Source of the DNA: BOG-1184 sp049514575
Lineage (GTDB): Bacteria > Fibrobacterota > Chitinivibrionia > Chitinivibrionales > Chitinispirillaceae
NCBI GenBank assembly: GCA_049514575.1
Contig: JBEKUX010000010.1
Location: 1 to 64,000, forward strand
Direction of reading: 5' to 3'
Length of the DNA: 64,000 nucleotides
Position numbers and translations under genes: made by a program. Shown here in pieces: positions 34,631 to 43,251 of this stretch (positions within the stretch are counted from its first letter, which is position 1; each line of letters starts with the position of its first letter). Under the pieces are notes generated by a model that was not told the origin of the DNA, did not search any database, and saw nothing but the letters and a program-made list of their open reading frames with translations.

Positions 34631-36331
34631 ATGAACATACGAAAATTGAAAGGGTTTGCGCTGTACGGCGGTATTGCTTTTTTATTTGCCTTTCAGTGCG
34701 TCAATCCAGGCAGTGGAACCGAAACCGGCAACGCCCGCGTTACGGCCATGGTTTATAACCGTGGCGGGTCACCTGCTAAACACGCAACCGTGCGCTTCTG
34801 TACGCATGACTACAACCCCCAGCCCGGCCATAGCTCCGGCGCTGTAGACTCCACCACCACCGATACTAATGGAAACTACTCCATAACGCTCGACTCAGCG
34901 ACCACTTACACCGTGACCGCTTCATCTGATTCAGGCCTTGCCTATCAAGACTCGGTTACGACAATCAAGAATGAAACGGTAAAGCCGCCGCCTGATACGC
35001 TCAAACCTGCCGGAACTATAAAAGGTATTGTCCGCCTTGAAAATGGCGGCGATCCGACTACGGTGTTTATTCTTTTCATGGGAACGCGCACATTTACCTG
35101 GCCCAACGACACTTCGGGGAGTTTCACGAGCGATTCTATGGCCGCAGGGACATACCGGGTGAGGATTCTGACAACACTGCCGAACTATAAGACATTGGAC
35201 ATGAACTTGAGTGTGATAGCGGGAACTGTGAACGTGCTGCCAGCGCCGATTGTGCTGCAATTTACCGGCATACCAACTCCGCAGAACGTGAAGATCAGCT
35301 ATGATACATTAAAGCAGATTGTGACGTTGACGTGGGACAGCGCGAATGCGAGCTTGGTGTCGTCCTACAATGTATACAGAAAAAACGTCGGACTAAATAC
35401 GGTGCCGACGAGAATAAATACGAATCCTGTAACGGGTACAGTGTACCGGGATTCAACCAGAGTACAGGATTCGACGTATGAGTACTATGTAGCGGCAGTA
35501 AATGCGAGTGCGACCGAGGGGGTGAAGAGTACGGGGGTAAGCGTGTTAATCGCTTCCTACTTTGTGATCAATTCCACCTTTGGGACAACTGGTTCCGGCC
35601 AAGGTCAATTCGATTACCCGAGCGATATCGCTATTGCAGCAAACGGAGACATATATATCGTGGAGAGAACGAATAACCGGGTACAGGTCTTCGATCAGGC
35701 AATGCAATACAAGAGAGAATTCGGCGGAGGAATACTGAATAGTCCATTCAGAATTACACTGGACAGCTTAGGGAAAGCGTATGTCTCAGCAGCAGGAAAT
35801 ATTTTCGTGTTTGATCTCGCAGGGACGATTATTGACACGCTTGTAATTGGGAAGTTTGCACACGACTTCGATCTGGGTATCAACGAATTCTATGTTATTA
35901 CCGATGGTGATTCCGTTTCGGCCTTTTCATATAACGGAACACTTAAACGGACGTGGTGGTGCAGCCAATTCAACAGTGGAATTTCTCTTGCAGTTGAAAA
36001 CCCGAATCGAATCTTGGTAAGCAGCGATATTGAGAATATGCTGAGGGCTTTTGATACATTAGGTAACATCGTTGACAGTATTGCTATCGGACCATATCCG
36101 TATTGCATTGCTCTTAATAAATCAAATGGCAGGATCTATATCAATAGCCTTGATAATAATGTGGGGAACTGGCTGAAAGTTCTTGATGGATCGCACAATA
36201 TTATTGCGAGGTACAAAATACCGTGCATGAACGGTGAGCCTGTTGTCGTAGGCCTGCACCCTGATGGCTCAGTATATGAAGTTCTTGGCACTACCAACCA
36301 AGTACTGAGACTCCGATCTCTGCTTCCATGA
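34631..36331 (+). CDS. Lipoprotein with regulatory-like, FN3 and NHL-propeller domains
   Basis: A 566-residue protein. Signal peptide and lipobox at LFAFQC (Cys23) are followed by NPGSGTETGNARVTAMV, a start frequent in Fibrobacterota lipoproteins. Two carboxypeptidase-regulatory-like beta-sandwiches (about 36-100 and 108-185), an FN3 domain (about 203-295), and an NHL/six-bladed propeller (from about 300; FDYPSDIAIAANGDIYIVE, NNRVQVFD) follow. No enzyme signature is seen. It may be a surface sensor or scaffold. It lies 62 bp after the FN3 protein, with a small hairpin between them. Confidence 0.8.
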   Translation: MNIRKLKGFALYGGIAFLFAFQCVNPGSGTETGNARVTAMVYNRGGSPAKHATVRFCTHDYNPQPGHSSGAVDSTTTDTNGNYSITLDSATTYTVTASSDSGLAYQDSVTTIKNETVKPPPDTLKPAGTIKGIVRLENGGDPTTVFILFMGTRTFTWPNDTSGSFTSDSMAAGTYRVRILTTLPNYKTLDMNLSVIAGTVNVLPAPIVLQFTGIPTPQNVKISYDTLKQIVTLTWDSANASLVSSYNVYRKNVGLNTVPTRINTNPVTGTVYRDSTRVQDSTYEYYVAAVNASATEGVKSTGVSVLIASYFVINSTFGTTGSGQGQFDYPSDIAIAANGDIYIVERTNNRVQVFDQAMQYKREFGGGILNSPFRITLDSLGKAYVSAAGNIFVFDLAGTIIDTLVIGKFAHDFDLGINEFYVITDGDSVSAFSYNGTLKRTWWCSQFNSGISLAVENPNRILVSSDIENMLRAFDTLGNIVDSIAIGPYPYCIALNKSNGRIYINSLDNNVGNWLKVLDGSHNIIARYKIPCMNGEPVVVGLHPDGSVYEVLGTTNQVLRLRSLLP

Positions 36332-36352
36332 TGACTAATAAGAGGATATAGG

Positions 36353-36383
36353 GCAGGAGGTGAAAAAGTCACCTCCTGCTTTC
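36353..36383 (+). terminator. Terminator after the NHL lipoprotein
   Basis: A perfect 11-bp stem GCAGGAGGTGA/TCACCTCCTGC with a five-base loop, followed by TTTC. It lies between two convergent genes (stops at 36331 and 36399) and could serve both strands. Confidence 0.75.
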
Positions 36384-36398
36384 ACTGCCTGTAAAGAC

Positions 36399-39300
36399 CT
36401 ATGACTTCCTGTCAAGAATCCACCACTTGGTCGTTCCATCGGAAACTATCCTCAAACTGGGATATGTTGTTCCTGTTAGCGTCTGACTGGAAGCTCCATC
36501 TATCGTATCTCCGGTAGCTGCGTTTATCGTAACAGTGCCTGTAGTACCATATGCTTTTTTGATATAATACATTCTACCGGTGACGGTCGATGCAGACGGA
36601 AGGGTTATCGCCACAGCTGCCGTTACAAGAATTACCGCTTCATCAGCAGCAGTGTAGGCGGTGCCTTTTGATACCACCTTAACGCCAATGCTACCATTTA
36701 CCTGGAGCTTGGAGTGCGGCGAGGTGGTATTTATTCCAACATTCTCACCCGAAAGCTGACTTGCACCTTGCAGGATAATTATTCCAGTGCCAATATTATC
36801 CCCTGCAATCTGCATATAGCCATATTTATTCGAATGATCATAACCAACATTAAACGCTTTCCCATTGGTATACTGCTCTCCAATCGCTATTTCACTTTGG
36901 CCGGACGTTATATCCTGTCCGAAGATTGCCTGTGTTGTGTGTGCCGTATCGGAAACTGATAGCCTATGGTCTGGCATCGTGACCCCGAGGCCAAAATTTC
37001 CGCTCGCATCAATCCTGGCTCGCTCGCTGTTGTTTGTTTGAAACGTGAGCGGGCCGTTTGCGGCATTGATGATTTCCAACCCGCTTGCCGGAGATGAAGT
37101 CGTAGCCCTTTCGCAAATGTACCCATTAGCGCCGCCGCCTGCTTCAAGTCTGATCGCAGGATCACCCGTATCTGCAATATGAAGTTTCTCGCTCGGACTC
37201 GTCGTTCCCACGCCCAGATTCGAAAGTATACAATCCGTAATATTTCGGTTCCCGAAGATATGATTTCCATCAGCGGGTCCGGAATGCGAGATCCATTTAA
37301 TAAGATCGGTTGCAGTACCCTGATTGAGACTGGTATTCATAACTACATTGTTCGGTGAATCTATCCGTATCAGAGATGTGCAGCAGCACTCAATATGACA
37401 ACCGGTAACGCAATTGCCCCATGGGCCTTCAAAACTCACTCCGGCAACGGCAGTACCGGCTACATTAGCTTCTATCGTAGTACTGTCGATAACATTCGAT
37501 TCTCCATATACAAAACGTACACCGTATTCGGTATTTCCGGCGATCCAGCCCCCGTAGACATAGCATGTGTTTGCGAAGTCATCCGGATTAGTAATACCGC
37601 CGAATTGAACGCCTGTTCTGCAATTTAGTATATAAGGTTGTTTTATGACATGAAATTCTGTAGACAGATATATCCCGACATACATATTCTGAATATTAAC
37701 ATTCTCAATATTAACATACTGCGAACGGTAGACATCAATGCCGACCTGTGCCTGAGTTTGCAGGGAGGTGATCAACAGTTCTCTTATATTCATCGACCCG
37801 GCAAAGTTCCCTTCTGCATCACCCCTAACTTGAAGTACCGGGCTGATCGTGGCATAGGTTGTACTGGAATAAGTATTTCCCATATATGGATCGGCCAGAG
37901 TAACCGTGGAAAAATCGGTACTTATACCCACAATTTCTCCTCGCATCTCAAAATTGTCTCCGGTTGCTTTTATGAAATCACCTATAACCAACACACCGGA
38001 AGTCGGTGAAATATTAGTGACCGTAGTCTGGCCGTGTGTGAAAGTGGCAGTTCCCGTTTTCGTAGGTATATTCGCTACAATATTGGTAAAACATCTGTTC
38101 GCGCCAGCTAAAGTCATTGCACCATGTACTTGAATTGTTTTAGTTACGTAGTATGTCCCGCTAGGCAGAAATGCAGTGCATCTGTTCCAGGCGGCGTCAA
38201 CCACACCCTGGATCGCCGATGAATCGTCGTGCAGAACCTGGGCATTGGTAACAGAGTTTCCTGCTGATGCGGCAAGGGTAAAAGCAGTATGAAGGACTGC
38301 GGCATTGGTTACTGTATACTGTGTCGCATTTTGGAGCGTAAGTATATTATTAAGAGGATTTACATTTGTAATTGTCGTTATTAAATCAGTGCCGCCTGAT
38401 CCGGCCCCTTTAACACAGATCCCCTGATTTACCTGAAAGTCCACCACACTTGTAACATTAAGGTTCGTTGTACCGTTATTAACTTGCCCATTAGTAGCGG
38501 TGGTTCCGCATCCGGATACAATTGTCGTTATTAAATCAGTGCCGCCTGATCCGGCCCCTCTTATACAAATTCCCTGCCCATCCTGGAAATCAATCGAATT
38601 TGCGAAGATCAGGCTATTGGTATTAACAGTGATACTCCCGGTAGTGGTCTGTGTGCTTCCGCCAGACAAAACCCCATAGGCCCGTACGTCATGCCAAGGA
38701 CCTTTTGTGATGAAGTCGCCTGCATTATGCAGGAGTGCCATCGGGCTTGTAGTGCCGATGCCTACATTACCATTTCCTAAAACAGTCATTTGTGTGTTTG
38801 GAATATTAGGCCCTGTCCCGCCGATTGAAAGGATATTTATGGTACAACCTGTACCCGGGACCATTGTTGTTTGGATGCCAGTCCCGTTTGAATAACCACT
38901 TCCAGGGTTATAAATTGAAACTGATACTACAGTTCCACCGCTCCCAGTGGTGACTACTTGTACTTGCCCCCCGGTTCCCCCCTGAACAGTTAATAAATCT
39001 CCAGAATTATAGCCACCACTGCCTCCATAGTTTACACTGGCAGTTTGAATCGCACCGCCTGAAGTTGTTATATTAAGTAAACAACCTGTCCCTGGAACCC
39101 CCTGTGTCGGGATTCCTGTACCTGTTACGGTATACCCTGATCCGCCACCAGTTGTTGGATTGAAACTTACTGATGTTACAACTCCGTTCACGACTGAGGT
39201 TACTTGTACTGTAGCGTTTGTTGTCCCACCTTGAATGGTTAAAATATCATTAACTTGGTAGTAATCGCCGCCACTCAGTACGCTTATGCCTCCGCTCACA

Positions 39301-40598
39301 AGTGCGCCACTACTATTAATGGATGTTATACCTACCGTGCAATTTGAACCATACCCCCCTGTTGTATTTGCGGAAAAACTATAACCCCCTCCACAATAAT
39401 TGAGTCCGGGACACCATATTAACGCTAATGATGTTACCGCTCCACCTGTAACGCCGGTCACTTGTACTTGAGCTGCACCCACCGTTCCCCCGGAAATAGC
39501 TAAAATATCTCCTATCGCATAACCATTACCGCCTTGGCCATACGGCGGAGCTGAAGCTATTCCTGTAATTGCACCACCCAACATTTGGTTTATTGTTACA
39601 TAACAGCCACTACCTCCTGTCGTTGATGCGGTCAGGCTGTAACCACTACCGGAGCCTGTTAATGTAAATGACGTTACCGTTCCCTTCCCGTCTGATGAAA
39701 CGGCTGTAACTTTTACTTGACCGCCTGTTCCCCCAGAAACATTTAAAACGTTATTTACACTATATCCGGTCCCGCCGCTCGGAGGAGTCGAATTTATGCC
39801 TGTAATTGTACCGCCTGAAATGCTTGATATATTTACAATACAGCCCGAACCGGTAACCCCTGTAGTACCTGTAGTAGTTTCGGAAAAAACATAACCACTC
39901 CCTCCGGAGTATAATGATAACCCTGTCACTACCCCACCTGGTGCAACGCTGGTTACTTGTACTTGCCCTTGGTTTCCCGTAACGGTTAAAATGTCACCAA
40001 CTTCATATCCGCCACCGCCGCTCGGAGGAGTCGAATTTATGCCTGTAATTACACCATTCGAAATGGATGTTATATTTACGGTACATCCCGTAGCTGTATT
40101 TGTTGTTGGTGCGGGAAAGGAGTAACCGCTTCCAAAGGTTACCAAACTTAGCCCTGTAATATTGCCGGGACTTTGAATACCTGCCACTGTTACTTGACCA
40201 TTTGTTCCACCAGAAACGGATAAAACATCATTTACAACATATCCGCTGCCGCCGTTGGTCGGGGTAGAAGCGACATTCAAAATGGGGCCATTTCCATTTA
40301 CTGTCTGCAAATAAATATTTGAAGTATTATCTCCGGTGGATATACCTGAAGAGAGAATTAAATCTCCGCCTCTTTCGGCCATTGAAGAGGAAGCTGAACC
40401 ACCGGCTTGCAGGGTCAGACTATTTCCCGGTGAACTTGCGGTTGTATTTTGTTCCATCCAGATTGTTTGCGCCGAATTGCCGCTCAAACTCAGTGCGTTT
40501 GTGGGAGAAGTCGTCCCAATGCCGATGCCAATTTTGTGATTGGTTGATAGATCCACCCCGGGGTCAGTAGCGCCATTACTTGCTATATACGATGACAT
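36399..40598 (-). CDS. Phage tail-fibre/tailspike-like repeat protein, 1399 aa
   Basis: It starts at ATG 40598 behind GGAGG. It has no signal peptide. Residues 1-110 resemble tail-fibre heads (IGIGTTSPTNALSLSG). Residues about 110-595 are six imperfect repeats of about 80 residues with the pattern GGSGYxVNDVLxVSGG ... GQVQVT ... GSGYSF ... GCxVNI. About 636-1130 is a right-handed beta-helix of the pectate-lyase/tailspike type (DVRAYGVLSGG, FLPSGTYYVTKTIQVHG). The rest repeats GVGTTSPSEKLHI/GINTTSPHSKLQV modules and ends with ITLPSAS ... WWILDRKS, like tail-fibre tips. No S74 chaperone domain is seen. There are no other phage genes around, so it may be a captured fibre, an adhesin or part of a distant injection system. 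Confidence 0.8.
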   Translation of the reverse strand: MSSYIASNGATDPGVDLSTNHKIGIGIGTTSPTNALSLSGNSAQTIWMEQNTTASSPGNSLTLQAGGSASSSMAERGGDLILSSGISTGDNTSNIYLQTVNGNGPILNVASTPTNGGSGYVVNDVLSVSGGTNGQVTVAGIQSPGNITGLSLVTFGSGYSFPAPTTNTATGCTVNITSISNGVITGINSTPPSGGGGYEVGDILTVTGNQGQVQVTSVAPGGVVTGLSLYSGGSGYVFSETTTGTTGVTGSGCIVNISSISGGTITGINSTPPSGGTGYSVNNVLNVSGGTGGQVKVTAVSSDGKGTVTSFTLTGSGSGYSLTASTTGGSGCYVTINQMLGGAITGIASAPPYGQGGNGYAIGDILAISGGTVGAAQVQVTGVTGGAVTSLALIWCPGLNYCGGGYSFSANTTGGYGSNCTVGITSINSSGALVSGGISVLSGGDYYQVNDILTIQGGTTNATVQVTSVVNGVVTSVSFNPTTGGGSGYTVTGTGIPTQGVPGTGCLLNITTSGGAIQTASVNYGGSGGYNSGDLLTVQGGTGGQVQVVTTGSGGTVVSVSIYNPGSGYSNGTGIQTTMVPGTGCTINILSIGGTGPNIPNTQMTVLGNGNVGIGTTSPMALLHNAGDFITKGPWHDVRAYGVLSGGSTQTTTGSITVNTNSLIFANSIDFQDGQGICIRGAGSGGTDLITTIVSGCGTTATNGQVNNGTTNLNVTSVVDFQVNQGICVKGAGSGGTDLITTITNVNPLNNILTLQNATQYTVTNAAVLHTAFTLAASAGNSVTNAQVLHDDSSAIQGVVDAAWNRCTAFLPSGTYYVTKTIQVHGAMTLAGANRCFTNIVANIPTKTGTATFTHGQTTVTNISPTSGVLVIGDFIKATGDNFEMRGEIVGISTDFSTVTLADPYMGNTYSSTTYATISPVLQVRGDAEGNFAGSMNIRELLITSLQTQAQVGIDVYRSQYVNIENVNIQNMYVGIYLSTEFHVIKQPYILNCRTGVQFGGITNPDDFANTCYVYGGWIAGNTEYGVRFVYGESNVIDSTTIEANVAGTAVAGVSFEGPWGNCVTGCHIECCCTSLIRIDSPNNVVMNTSLNQGTATDLIKWISHSGPADGNHIFGNRNITDCILSNLGVGTTSPSEKLHIADTGDPAIRLEAGGGANGYICERATTSSPASGLEIINAANGPLTFQTNNSERARIDASGNFGLGVTMPDHRLSVSDTAHTTQAIFGQDITSGQSEIAIGEQYTNGKAFNVGYDHSNKYGYMQIAGDNIGTGIIILQGASQLSGENVGINTTSPHSKLQVNGSIGVKVVSKGTAYTAADEAVILVTAAVAITLPSASTVTGRMYYIKKAYGTTGTVTINAATGDTIDGASSQTLTGTTYPSLRIVSDGTTKWWILDRKS

Positions 40599-40724
40599 AA
40601 AAACCTCCGTTTGCTATTAGTTTATGTGACCTGGCTCTATTAATCAGTTATCGTTAAAAAGAACTCTTTCCCTTTTTTCCTGCATTTTCACCCTTTCCTT
40701 CCTCCGAGGCCGACGGCCGGATAA

Positions 40725-40907
40725 TTAAACCCTCTTCCTGTTTTTAATATCTCCCTCAAGTTTTACGTCTCCATTTATATAAAACACCGGCATTGAAGTA
40801 GTTCGGGATTCACCCGCAAGAAGGAACGTGATTCCACCTGTGTTGACGGTAGTACGGGTACTATACCCTGCGGCTTCCCGATTTGCAGTTTCTTTTATCT
40901 TATTCAT
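40725..40907 (-). CDS. Small hypothetical protein upstream of the tail-fibre-like gene
   Basis: A 60-residue protein with an AGGAGG eight bases before ATG 40907. It is Thr/Arg-rich in the middle (YSTRTTVNTGGITFLLAGES) and ends PVFYINGDVKLEGDIKNRKRV. No family is recognised and no signal peptide is present. It lies 126 bp upstream of the tail-fibre-like gene on the same strand and shares the same style of ribosome-binding site, so it is probably co-transcribed. Confidence 0.5.
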   Translation of the reverse strand: MNKIKETANREAAGYSTRTTVNTGGITFLLAGESRTTSMPVFYINGDVKLEGDIKNRKRV

Positions 40908-41074
40908 AACCGTGCCTCCTTGGAAAAAAGTTTTAGGTTGTGAGTCATGAGTTAATCAACGTTATAGGCTCAACGAGCTTTTTCCAGTTTCATCCTGAGT
41001 TTTTTATACCGTAGTTTCTTCGGTCTTATTTACTGGTTGTCCTTTTGTCAATTATAGTTGGCAAGGGATAGTGT

Positions 41075-41251
41075 TCACGTTTTCCCCTGTCCCACAATCT
41101 TTACCCCGTTCCTCAAACAAATCGGTTTTGATTTCAAACGGTATACGCCCGGCGGCAGGAATACGACCCTGTCGTCTGCGGTATCACCCTTTGCCGCTTC
41201 ATCTATTGCTGCCTGCAGCGCGGCCCCGGTCTTTCTCTTCGGTATGACCAT
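41075..41251 (-). CDS. 58-aa beta-helix N-terminus, truncated
   Basis: ATG 41251 follows GGAGG. The product contains LQAAIDEAAKGDTADDRVVF followed by LPPGVYRLKSKPICLRNGVKIVGQGKT and a TGA stop. This is the classic N-terminal cap and first strands of pectate-lyase-superfamily or tailspike beta-helix proteins (compare FLPSGTYYVTKTIQVHG in the 1399-residue neighbour), but the helix itself is missing. No frame downstream resumes the fold within 160 bp. It is either a relic of a larger spike gene or a donor fragment for recombination. Confidence 0.55.
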   Translation of the reverse strand: MVIPKRKTGAALQAAIDEAAKGDTADDRVVFLPPGVYRLKSKPICLRNGVKIVGQGKT

Positions 41252-41284
41252 AAAAAACCTCCTTCTTTGAATGAATGATGGGAT

Positions 41285-41593
41285 CTAACCATTTTTCGAC
41301 TTTTTCGCTACCTTTCCCTGGAATAAAAGAGAAATCACTGGTGTATAATAGTTGTAAACATCTATGCGATGTCCGGGGAATCTTTTATGCAGCTCGCGGA
41401 TCGTCGGTGTGGCACAGAATGGTGTCTCCGAGACCGAGCGAGGTGCACCAGACGGAGATCCGGTTTCGAGGATGTCTTTCAACGCGCCGACCGGTGTGCA
41501 AGCCCCTGCTGCCGGAGGAAAGGAGGGAATATTCCTTATGTCAACTGGCCCGATAGTTGCGGGGGGGGGGCATTTTTGCATAATTCCTTGCAT
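41285..41593 (-). pseudogene. Frameshifted glycosyltransferase-9-like N-terminus
   Basis: One frame ends with TPTIRELHKRFPGHRIDVYN, the pattern that follows the GD-x-I-L motif of heptosyltransferase/GT9 proteins. The expected preceding text, VWCTSLGLGDTILC, is present in the next frame just upstream, so a one-base shift around 41400 splits the domain. The frame then ends after only about 40 residues, so the rest of the enzyme is gone. A ten-base G/C homopolymer (41561-41570) lies near the ORF start. Most likely a remnant; assembly error is possible. Confidence 0.4.
41561..41570. repeat. G10 homopolymer tract
   Basis: Ten consecutive G residues on the plus strand, the longest such run in the window. 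On the minus strand it follows ATGCAAAAATG, so its length would set the reading frame of the ORF at 41285-41593; nine or eleven residues would each give an early stop. Confidence 0.9.
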
Positions 41594-41977
41594 CAGGGAA
41601 AGGGTGGAAGATGTGTCGTGTGTTCATGGGTGTTTCAATAATACAACGCGGTCAAGGCTTTTCAAACGAAATCAATTTCGTGTGAGGTATATCGTTGATT
41701 TAAATGTGGTTACATAGATATTTGTTTCGTTTCTTATCCGAAAACTACTTGCCTTGCATGAAAAACAGTGAAATTCGTAGAACTGCAAGAATTCGTTTTT
41801 TCCTCTTTTTTTGCATTTTCTCTCCAAAAACCTCGATATATGGTCCATCGCAAAATGGGTAATGCAGGCGGTCCTTGTGCTTATGGAGGCACCACCGCCT
41901 TGACGGTTAAACCGGCAATGAGGTATTTTCCTCAGTCACAAAGCAACAGCATACGGTGTTTTCCCAGAAAGGCAGCC

Positions 41978-42190
41978 ATGAAAGAAAAGATCCATCCCAG
42001 GTACGCAAACGTGAAATTCACCTGTTCCTGCGGCAACGTCATTGAAACGCGGGCCACGATCCCCAGCAGGCACATCGAAATCTGCAACGAATGCCATCCG
42101 TATTATACCGGAAAACAGAAGCTTGTTGATACCGCCGGAAGGGTCGAGCGGTTCAAGAAACGCTACGCAAAAAAGACCAAAGAGTCATAG
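41978..42190 (+). CDS. rpmE: 50S ribosomal protein L31 (zinc-binding type)
   Basis: A 70-residue protein starting at ATG 41978 (MKEKIHPRY). The longer open frame upstream is not like L31. Four cysteines (Cys16, Cys18, Cys36, Cys39; FTCSCGN and EICNECHPYYTGKQ) mark the zinc-containing C+ form. It is followed by a strong terminator and then by DUF1385, prfA and prmC, an order found in several phyla. The gap 41594-41977 before it contains no gene I can support; the long leader could carry autoregulation, but no known structure is recognised. Confidence 0.96.
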   Translation: MKEKIHPRYANVKFTCSCGNVIETRATIPSRHIEICNECHPYYTGKQKLVDTAGRVERFKKRYAKKTKES

Positions 42191-42208
42191 CGATCGCCGA
42201 TGATGCCG

Positions 42209-42243
42209 GGACGGAAGGCCGTTGGGCCTTCCGTCCTCTTTTA
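42209..42243 (+). terminator. Terminator after rpmE
   Basis: Perfect 12-bp stem GGACGGAAGGCC/GGCCTTCCGTCC with a four-base loop, followed by TCTTTTATT. It separates rpmE from the DUF1385-prfA-prmC genes. Confidence 0.9.
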
Positions 42244-42294
42244 TTCTCTTCACTGATCGACAAGGTACACTGTCGGTTGACAAGGACGTTTTTC

Positions 42295-43251
42295 ATGAAA
42301 ATTAAATATTTTTTCCTGTCGTGCGCCCTTCCGCTTTTCGCCAGGCCGAAAAAGGTCGGCGGCCAGGCGGTCATCGAAGGTGTGATGATGCGGGGCAGGC
42401 GGAAAGTTTCGTGGGCGGTCAGGAACCGGCGCGGCGGTCTGGTTGTGGAGCAGTTCCCGTTTGTCTCGGCCGCGGCAAAAAACCGGCTGTGGCGGCTGCC
42501 GGTACTGCGCGGCGCCGTGAGCCTTTATGAATCGCTTGTGCTCGGGTATAAAGCGCTTTCACGCTCTGCGGAAATCGCGTCCGAAGAAGCCGACGCCGGC
42601 AATGACCCGGCCGCGCAACAGCGGCAGAAAAAAAGCAATGTTATCGCTTCGTGGGCGAGTTTCGGCTTTGCGCTGCTCGTAAGCCTTGGCCTCTTCATGT
42701 ACGCACCCATGTGGGTCCTGTCTCAATTCGTCCCTGCCGATTCCGCCGTCGTTTTCAATACGCTGGCCGGCGCCATCAGGATCGTCCTGTTCCTCGCGTA
42801 TCTGCTCCTGATCAGCATGTGGAAAGACATGCGGAGGGTCTTCGAATACCACGGCGCCGAGCACAAGGCGATATTCACCTTTGAAGACGGCAAAGAGCTC
42901 ACGCTTGACAATATGCGCCCCTACACGACGCTCCACCCGCGGTGCGGGACAAGCTTCCTGCTCATGGTCGCGCTTCTCTGCATCCTGCTTTTTTCCATGG
43001 TTGACGCGTGCGTCATCGCCCTGATCGGCCCGTATCCGCACGTGCTCGTCCGTTTCGCGGTGCACCTCCTGCTCGTTCCGTTCGTTGCCGGGACATCCTT
43101 CGAAGCGCTGAGACTTTCGGACCGGTACCGGCACCTTCCGCTGGTGGGCGCGATGATCCTTCCCGGGCTCTGGCTCCAGAAAATCACCACACGCCGCCCC
43201 GACGACGGACAGCTTGAAGTCGCCGCGGCAGCGCTCAGGGCAATTGTATGA
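42295..43251 (+). CDS. DUF1385 membrane protein
   Basis: A 318-residue member of the DUF1385 family (YqhQ-like), recognised by KKVGGQAVIEGVMMRG near the start, the central MWKDMRRVFEYHGAEHKAI and LHPRCGTSFLLMV. About four to five membrane spans are visible. ATG 42295 is preferred over TTG 42277 because AAGGA lies 8 bases before it. The family is often encoded beside rpmE and prfA, as here, but its biochemical function is not established. Its stop overlaps the prfA start (ATGA), implying translational coupling. Confidence 0.92.
   Translation: MKIKYFFLSCALPLFARPKKVGGQAVIEGVMMRGRRKVSWAVRNRRGGLVVEQFPFVSAAAKNRLWRLPVLRGAVSLYESLVLGYKALSRSAEIASEEADAGNDPAAQQRQKKSNVIASWASFGFALLVSLGLFMYAPMWVLSQFVPADSAVVFNTLAGAIRIVLFLAYLLLISMWKDMRRVFEYHGAEHKAIFTFEDGKELTLDNMRPYTTLHPRCGTSFLLMVALLCILLFSMVDACVIALIGPYPHVLVRFAVHLLLVPFVAGTSFEALRLSDRYRHLPLVGAMILPGLWLQKITTRRPDDGQLEVAAAALRAIV

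Noticed and set aside
36399..41600. Complete prophage
   Set aside because: Only fibre/spike-like genes are present; no capsid, terminase, tail-tube, lysis or integrase gene lies on either side, and rpmE-prfA chromosome follows directly.
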